Positions 58,701 through 64,000 of a stretch of DNA of 64,000 nucleotides are shown here, in pieces. The stretch is from NCBI GenBank assembly GCA_038749025.1, contig JBCDIL010000001.1, positions 248,001 to 312,000 of the forward strand, given 5' to 3'. Below the pieces are notes generated by a model. It was not told the DNA's origin, did not search any database, and saw only the letters and a program-made list of their open reading frames with translations. Position 1 is the first letter of the stretch. The number at the start of each line of letters is the position of its first letter. Made by a program: the position numbers and the translations under genes. This DNA is from JBCAXA01 sp038749025 (lineage in GTDB: Bacteria > Pseudomonadota > Gammaproteobacteria > Steroidobacterales > Woeseiaceae).

Positions 58701-61202
58701 TCAGAAGTCGTACGTGATTCTGAGCATCGTCCGTCGGGGGAGGATCGGACGTCCTACAAAGAACTGGGCCGGCGCACCGGTTTGAGCATTACCTTGACGT
58801 GGCGAACCTTCGGTGATGCCTTGCTCGTCGGTCAGATTAAACACGTGTGCACTGATCCGTAGCGTCTGCGCGTCATCAAAGGCAAACGTGTAACCCGCCT
58901 CAAGGCGAAGCAGGTTGTACGAGTCCAGTTTCACGCTATTGCTATCGTTCGCAAAGTTATCGCCATGGAAGTTGTGGAACAACGCCGCATCGAAGTTGTT
59001 GTAATTGAAACGAATAGCCGTGTTGGCCATCTCCGTCGGTTGACGACGTAACTCGTTGCCGACGATACCCGGCGAACCTTCAGCCTTTGTGAACTCGTGA
59101 TCGCGCAGCGTGATGTTGCCGTGCAACGACACGTAGTCGTTAAGGTAGTAGGTGATACTCGCTTCGATACCCATCGCCTCGGTTGACTGCAGCGACACGA
59201 CCTCAATGATGTTTCCGGGGTTATTGGGGTCGTTTTGGAAATCAACGTTACGACGATCGTCCAACGTTGTGTAGAAAAGCGCTGCGTAGCCATCGAAGCG
59301 GTCGTAGTTGAATTTGATACCCGCTTCGATCGTGTCGATTATTTCGCCCTCGTACGAGGCAAGCCGACCTTGGCTGAACGGAACACTGCGAATCTGGGGA
59401 AAGAAAAACCCGCGCGATGCATTCGCGAACAGATTGAGGTTGTCATTCATGCGGAACAATGCACCTGCCGAGACCGCCCACTCGGTGGCACTCAGCTCAT
59501 CCTCAAGTAACGAACCATCAGTGAAGCTCACGGTCTCGACCAGATCGTTAACGGTTGGGTCGTCCGCCAATTGGAACGATGCCGTATTGAATTGCTTGAC
59601 ATTACCGTCGAGGCGCTCAACGCGAGCCCCAACATCGAATGACCACTGACCACGCTCGATTTGATCAGCCACATAAAAGGCGGTACGGCGTGCGCTGCGA
59701 TCCCGATTACCGACCAAGCCGTTAGCGTTCGCTAGGCCGTTAACTGTCCACTGATAGTTGGACCCGGGCGTAGCAACAAGTGCACCAGTAGCATCTTCAG
59801 CCACATCGTTCAGCGTAACGTTGACTAATCGAGGCGCATTGCGGAAATCGCCGAGGTAAGTCGTAATGTAGTTGATGTCATCGGCTTGCGAATTTGAGAA
59901 GAAGCCGCCAAGCGTAATCGCGTGCTCCGCGTCGCCGACACTCAAATTTCTGCCGACGCTGAATTCGGCAGAGAAGTCCGTTGCATCGCGCCAACGATCG
60001 AGCGTGCGGTTGCCGAACAGCAAGAAGTTTCCGGGAAGCTGCTCGCCGGTTTCAGAAAACGTGAACTGAGCGTTGGCCGCAAATGCGTCGATACCGCGAT
60101 TCGCAAGATACTCCGCCTGTGTTTCTGGCGTATTTGGACCGATAGCATCGCCATCAAGGAACAGGTTGAACTGATGATCGTACCGCGCGTAGCGAACCTT
60201 AGCGTTCAAGGTCCAATCGTCATTAAGATCTTTGTCCAGTACCGCGGCGAACGATGAGCCGCGCGTAACAACACCGTCACCGATCGGCGTAGTGAAACGA
60301 CCGTCGGGCGTGTCGTACGATAACCCGATCGCTTCGGCGGTATTCATCGTAAAAACTTCGTTACCGTCGTTGCCAGATACGCGCTCGCGAGAAACGCCAT
60401 CGACCGGGAGCGGCAAGAAGAATTGCACACTGTCGTCGATCGCTTGGCCATACACGGTTATTGAACCGCTACCGTCGCTAAACATGTGCTTAATGTTGCC
60501 GCGAAGCTGGAAACCTTGCGTGTCTAAGCCTGACTTCAGCGGGCCTTCATCAAAACGGTAAAACCCAGAGACAGCGTAGTAAGTCTCGGATGATTCACCA
60601 CCGAGAGGGCCGCTGAAGTAGTAATCGCCACGAAAACGACCTTCTTCTGCGACTTCGACCTGTAGCGTCCCCTCTTGCTCGTCACTACCGGTCTTGCTGA
60701 TGTAGTTGACGATACCGGCAACCGACCCCGGTCCAAATAAGTTTGAAACACCGCCGCTAACAAACTCTGAGCGTTCGATACCAAGATCGTTGCGATAAAA
60801 AACGTCGAAAGCAGACGAGTTTAGGCCAAACGTGGTGAACGCGGGCATACCGTCGTAGAGCAGAGGCGTGAACGAGAACTGACCGCCCGATGGCAGCGCT
60901 CTATGGAATACGTTAGTGGCGACTTCACCACCGCCGCCCTCGGCGCTGACACCTGGCAGCTGGGTTAACAGATCTGCCTGGCTAGATGACGTGAAAGAAC
61001 GAATGTCCTCTTCGGAGAACTGCGTAACCGTTTGTGGCGTCTCGAAGACCGTACGCTCGGTACTCGCACCGGTACCGGTTACAACGATCTCTTCAATCGC
61101 TTCTTCCGGCTCGTCGGTTTGCGACTGCGCGACTGCTACACACGGAACAGCCAACGTTGCACCAAGCACAGCGACACGGCGCACGAATCGTTTCGTAAAC
61201 AT
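58701..61202 (-). CDS. TonB-dependent outer-membrane receptor of the glycosylglycerate locus
   Basis: About 833 aa from the ATG at 61202, preceded by GGGGGGAA. Signal peptide: MFTKRFVRRVAVLGATLAVP...VAVA. Plug: EEAIEEIVVTGTGAST, TPQTVTQFSEEDIRSF, LTQLPGVSAEGGGGEV, and RSEFVSGGVSNLFGPGSVAGIVNYISK. The barrel follows with the terminal strand PRRTMLRITYDF, ending in Phe. Size and plug resemble receptors for sugars or iron complexes; position in front of the symporter/hydrolase genes suggests glycosylglycerate or an oligomer of it. The frame upstream to 61271 lacks a good start. Confidence 0.93.
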   Translation of the reverse strand: MFTKRFVRRVAVLGATLAVPCVAVAQSQTDEPEEAIEEIVVTGTGASTERTVFETPQTVTQFSEEDIRSFTSSSQADLLTQLPGVSAEGGGGEVATNVFHRALPSGGQFSFTPLLYDGMPAFTTFGLNSSAFDVFYRNDLGIERSEFVSGGVSNLFGPGSVAGIVNYISKTGSDEQEGTLQVEVAEEGRFRGDYYFSGPLGGESSETYYAVSGFYRFDEGPLKSGLDTQGFQLRGNIKHMFSDGSGSITVYGQAIDDSVQFFLPLPVDGVSRERVSGNDGNEVFTMNTAEAIGLSYDTPDGRFTTPIGDGVVTRGSSFAAVLDKDLNDDWTLNAKVRYARYDHQFNLFLDGDAIGPNTPETQAEYLANRGIDAFAANAQFTFSETGEQLPGNFLLFGNRTLDRWRDATDFSAEFSVGRNLSVGDAEHAITLGGFFSNSQADDINYITTYLGDFRNAPRLVNVTLNDVAEDATGALVATPGSNYQWTVNGLANANGLVGNRDRSARRTAFYVADQIERGQWSFDVGARVERLDGNVKQFNTASFQLADDPTVNDLVETVSFTDGSLLEDELSATEWAVSAGALFRMNDNLNLFANASRGFFFPQIRSVPFSQGRLASYEGEIIDTIEAGIKFNYDRFDGYAALFYTTLDDRRNVDFQNDPNNPGNIIEVVSLQSTEAMGIEASITYYLNDYVSLHGNITLRDHEFTKAEGSPGIVGNELRRQPTEMANTAIRFNYNNFDAALFHNFHGDNFANDSNSVKLDSYNLLRLEAGYTFAFDDAQTLRISAHVFNLTDEQGITEGSPRQGNAQTGAPAQFFVGRPILPRRTMLRITYDF

Positions 61203-61394
61203 TTGTATTCCCCCCGGAATCACTTGTAAGCGGGCCAATATCCCGTGTAACCAACCGTTACACATTATCACTCGTAATACAACCCGCTATGAGTAGTATT
61301 GGTCTGACGGGGATGCGAGATACCGATACGACTCCGAGCTTGGTACACAACTGATTGAAAAAAGGCGAGAATCGAGGCAACCAGAGCGTTACCT

Positions 61395-62561
61395 GTGTCC
61401 ACTGACTCCCCCGCACCGAACCAAACACCGTTTTTCGTAGCGAACGATCTACCCCGACCGTCGCAGACAGAACGGCGCGTGCTCGGTACAACCTTACGTG
61501 CCGGTGTGATTAGTCAACCAACACTCGCCAAAGCGACGGGACTGGCTCAGCAGAGTATTTCTCGTGTCGTGAAGGGCCTGATCGCTATCGGCGCACTCGC
61601 CGAAACCGATCGGGTCTTAAGCGGTCGACGCGGCCAACCCGGTGTCGCCATTAGAGTAGCACCGTCGTTCGCGTACACGTTCGGGGTTTCCATTATGACG
61701 GACGCCATCTCGGTGGCCTTGATGGACTTTTCGGGTGGCGTTGCCGACGAACAGCATCGCGATCTCGCTGCCATGACGCGGGACGCGGTCCTAGATACCG
61801 CTGAAACCATGGTGGCCGCCATGGTGTCGAGCCACGGCATCGATCGGCGGCGGGTCTTTGGCATGGGAGTAAGTGTTTCGGGTCGGCATATCGGTCCGGG
61901 CGCCATTTACAACACGCCACGACTTCTTGACGACTGGGCTCTTATCGCAATTGATCGCCTTTTCGAAGAGCGATTTGAGATGCCGGTCTGGGTCGAAAAT
62001 GACGGCAACGCCGCCGCCATCGGCGAGAGCTTAGTTGGTGTTGGGCGCATGTACGACAACTTCGCCTACCTGTTCATCGACACGTTGCTGGGCGGTGGCA
62101 TTATCGTTAACCACGAGCTTATGCGTGGCTGCAACGGCAACGGTGGGGAAATCGGGTTATTACTACCGCGAAATATCTATCAACATCCGTCGCTTGAATC
62201 ACTGCGACAAACGCTGGCCGAGTACGGCATCGACAACAGTGGGGTCTCGGCGATGATCAAGAACTTCGATCCCGATTGGCCTGGTATCGACGAGTGGATA
62301 ACGAAAACAAAAAGTTCGTTTTCGCTGATCGCCTCGGCCCTCGCCGCCATCCTTGATCCCGAAGCAATTGTGTTGGGCGGTCGTATGCCAACCGAACTCG
62401 CACGCCGCGTCATCCCGCATATTGATATATACAATGATTCGCGCCGCGGTAAACCGCGTGCCCTGCCGCGATTAATTGTTTCCAAAGCGGGTGGTGATGT
62501 TAGCGCGATCGGTGCCGCGTCGTTACCGCTTAAAGATCATTTTTTTGCCGCCGCCGTCTGA
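61395..62561 (+). CDS. ROK-family transcriptional regulator
   Basis: 388 aa from a GTG. A winged helix at about 25-80 (LRAGVISQPTLAKATGLAQQ, SISRVVKGLIAIGAL) is followed by a ROK sugar-binding domain (YTFGVSIMTDAISVALMDF, WVENDGNAAAIGES, DTLLGGGIIVNHELMRGCNGNGGEIG; split). The Cys-rich zinc cluster usual in NagC/Mlc is absent after GGEIG. It is divergent from the TonB receptor with a 192-base intergenic region and probably represses the locus until a sugar inducer binds. Convergent with the serine hydrolase gene. Confidence 0.9.
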   Translation: MSTDSPAPNQTPFFVANDLPRPSQTERRVLGTTLRAGVISQPTLAKATGLAQQSISRVVKGLIAIGALAETDRVLSGRRGQPGVAIRVAPSFAYTFGVSIMTDAISVALMDFSGGVADEQHRDLAAMTRDAVLDTAETMVAAMVSSHGIDRRRVFGMGVSVSGRHIGPGAIYNTPRLLDDWALIAIDRLFEERFEMPVWVENDGNAAAIGESLVGVGRMYDNFAYLFIDTLLGGGIIVNHELMRGCNGNGGEIGLLLPRNIYQHPSLESLRQTLAEYGIDNSGVSAMIKNFDPDWPGIDEWITKTKSSFSLIASALAAILDPEAIVLGGRMPTELARRVIPHIDIYNDSRRGKPRALPRLIVSKAGGDVSAIGAASLPLKDHFFAAAV

Positions 62562-62584
62562 CGTCGAAACGAACGACAGCCATG

Positions 62585-64000
62585 CTAGCGCCGCTTCGTC
62601 GATCGGTAGCTGTGCTGGACAAAGCTGACAACGTTACCGTCGCTATCACGCTCGAAAGTCACAGCTTCGGCAAGATCGCCGTTGTCGCGGCGCCGGCGAA
62701 AAACATCGCCCTCTTCATGCACGAACGTCGCCATGGAGGCATTGGGATCGTCGGTGAACACGTTGAATACATTGAGACCATGACGTCCTAGCGCGACATA
62801 AACATCCCAGTCGTAGTTCTCTACGACGTAGTACCCCTCGTAATCGCTGAAGTCGGGACTATCACTAGGCTCGTCGTTAGAACTGTCGCCGGACTCCTCG
62901 GCAAGCGCTTCGAAAAGGGGCGCGGTTAAGTCATACAACCACTGCACGGTGGCGCCCGGTGACACGTCATTGGCCGTCACCATGCCGACGATGCCGATTT
63001 TCGCAGGCAAGCGCACCACAAACTCCGCACTTGAGCCCGGGCAGTAGCCACCGTGACCCCATAAGGTCTGCTTACCGTAGCGACGGGCGGCGTAGGCAAG
63101 ACCCCACGCTGGTGGCTCGAAGTCTGCACCCATCCAATGGACGCGTAACATGGTTTTTTGCGTAGCCGCGCGCAGCACTTCCTCACCGCCATTGGCCTGC
63201 AGTCGAAAGTGCCACGCGGCAAATTTCGCCATGTCGTTCACGCTTGACGCAACACCAGCCGCTGGCGCGAACGCTCGAAACGCATGCTCATCGACGGGCT
63301 TTCTGTCACCTTTGGCGTTGCGGATGTAATAGCCACGGGCGAAACCACTACCGACTTGATCGAATGGCATATCGGTCGTCGTCCGACTCATGCCTAGCGG
63401 TATCAGTACGTTATTCGTAACGTATTCGCCCCAGGGCTTGCCGGAGACTGTCGCTACAGCCCGGCCGAGCATCGCCATACCGAGATTCGAGTACTGCCAA
63501 TAGTCGTAACTGCGATACAGCCTCGATTGTGTATCGATAGCCGTGGCGATACCCACGTCGTCCGGAAACGAATTATCGGCCCAATAGTCGCGTTTTCCCT
63601 CGCGGGGTAAACCGGAAGCATGCGTTAGCACCCCCCTGACGGTGACCGGCTCTTCGCTGCCTGTCGTATCAGCCAGCTCAAGACCGCCGATGTAGCCGGC
63701 CAACGGCGCATCGAGATCGATCTTGCCCGCCTCAACGAGATCCATAACGGCGACACCGTTAAAGAGCTTGGATATCGAGCAAATGCTAAACAGCGAGTCG
63801 CTCGTTACCGGCGACTCGGTGTCGAGACTCTCGACGCCGAAGTTATGTGTCCAGACCAACTCTTGGTCGCGAACGATCCCAAAGGCAGCGCCTGGCACGG
63901 ACTCGCGACTAAGCTGTGCGTCGAGGATAGCGGCGGCAGCGCGTAGCCGAGACTCAAGTACCGCGTCTGCGGGACTAGCGAAAGCGTCGACGGCACAAAG
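62585..64000 (-). CDS. Serine hydrolase of the class C beta-lactamase/D-aminopeptidase family, N-terminus outside window
   Basis: At least 471 codons; the frame is open through the right edge, so the start lies beyond it. A GTG at 63898 is internal, because in-frame upstream sequence (LCAVDAFASPADAVLESRLR) continues the protein and looks like the end of a signal peptide. Catalytic motifs: SxxK in SICSISKLFNG, YxN in YQYSNLGMAM and an H-x-G in LWGHGGYCPG. After the roughly 340-residue enzyme domain comes a Glu/Asp/Ser-rich linker and a small C-terminal beta domain (YEGYYVVENYDWDVYVALG, FERDSDGNVVSF). Probably a periplasmic esterase or peptidase rather than a resistance enzyme. Confidence 0.9.
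   Translation of the reverse strand, partial: LCAVDAFASPADAVLESRLRAAAAILDAQLSRESVPGAAFGIVRDQELVWTHNFGVESLDTESPVTSDSLFSICSISKLFNGVAVMDLVEAGKIDLDAPLAGYIGGLELADTTGSEEPVTVRGVLTHASGLPREGKRDYWADNSFPDDVGIATAIDTQSRLYRSYDYWQYSNLGMAMLGRAVATVSGKPWGEYVTNNVLIPLGMSRTTTDMPFDQVGSGFARGYYIRNAKGDRKPVDEHAFRAFAPAAGVASSVNDMAKFAAWHFRLQANGGEEVLRAATQKTMLRVHWMGADFEPPAWGLAYAARRYGKQTLWGHGGYCPGSSAEFVVRLPAKIGIVGMVTANDVSPGATVQWLYDLTAPLFEALAEESGDSSNDEPSDSPDFSDYEGYYVVENYDWDVYVALGRHGLNVFNVFTDDPNASMATFVHEEGDVFRRRRDNGDLAEAVTFERDSDGNVVSFVQHSYRSTKRR

Overview
The window reads as one contiguous stretch of a Gram-negative, probably marine or otherwise aquatic gammaproteobacterial chromosome. The evidence is two TonB-dependent receptors with the EEIVVTGT-type plug start, an RND-type membrane fusion protein, PBP1C with a bacterial alpha-2-macroglobulin, SelO, transaldolase, CutA, Ada and a Tat-exported PhoX. 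Base composition looks evenly GC-rich. The two ECF/eukaryote-like-kinase modules and the PD40 propeller protein fit lineages such as Woeseiales, Wenzhouxiangella or Nevskiales relatives, but this placement is inference. I see no IS element, phage, integrase or CRISPR array.

Layout. 0-7.6 kb: the end of an efflux adaptor gene, several small secreted or membrane proteins of unknown role, a PlsC-type acyltransferase, a 2OG-Fe(II) oxygenase and selO. 7.6-21 kb: an unusual signalling block. It holds a FHA-FHA-LCAT-type lipase, a transglutaminase-like protein and a small membrane protein on one strand; a nucleotide-transporter-like/HEAT/cyclic-nucleotide-binding fusion opposite; and a kinase-TPR / 700-aa exported protein / ECF-like sigma operon whose genes are joined by ATGA overlaps. 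21-31 kb: ada coupled to a PEP-mutase-family gene, a TonB receptor, a PD40 propeller protein and pbpC. 31-37 kb: a 1897-aa alpha-2-macroglobulin. 37-43 kb: tRNA-Ser(CGA), two inverted REP-like repeat clusters flanking an SPFH/PH/ribbon-helix-helix operon and tal, then cutA and a calcium-repeat lipoprotein with a class-A beta-lactamase-like domain. 43-46.5 kb: a second kinase-TPR/ECF pair next to a free-standing kinase-leader-like ORF and a perfect CRP-type palindrome.

47-51 kb: an NCS1 permease / HyuA-type / DUF917 operon, probably for a (thio)hydantoin- or pyrimidine-like compound. 51-53.4 kb: phoX with a good candidate Pho box. 53.5-62.6 kb: a coherent catabolic locus (TonB receptor, sodium symporter, glycerate 2-kinase, GH63-type glycosylglycerate hydrolase, ROK sugar kinase, divergent ROK repressor). 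The enzyme set predicts uptake of glucosylglycerate or mannosylglycerate, hydrolysis to hexose plus glycerate, and phosphorylation of both. The window ends inside a serine hydrolase gene.

The two strongest candidates for little-described biology are the 7.6-21 kb FHA-lipase/kinase block and the 53.5-62.6 kb glycosylglycerate locus. Smaller items are the SPFH/PH/RHH operon with its 11-bp tandem operator and the free-standing kinase-leader ORF. All functions are read from sequence motifs only; no database search was possible.
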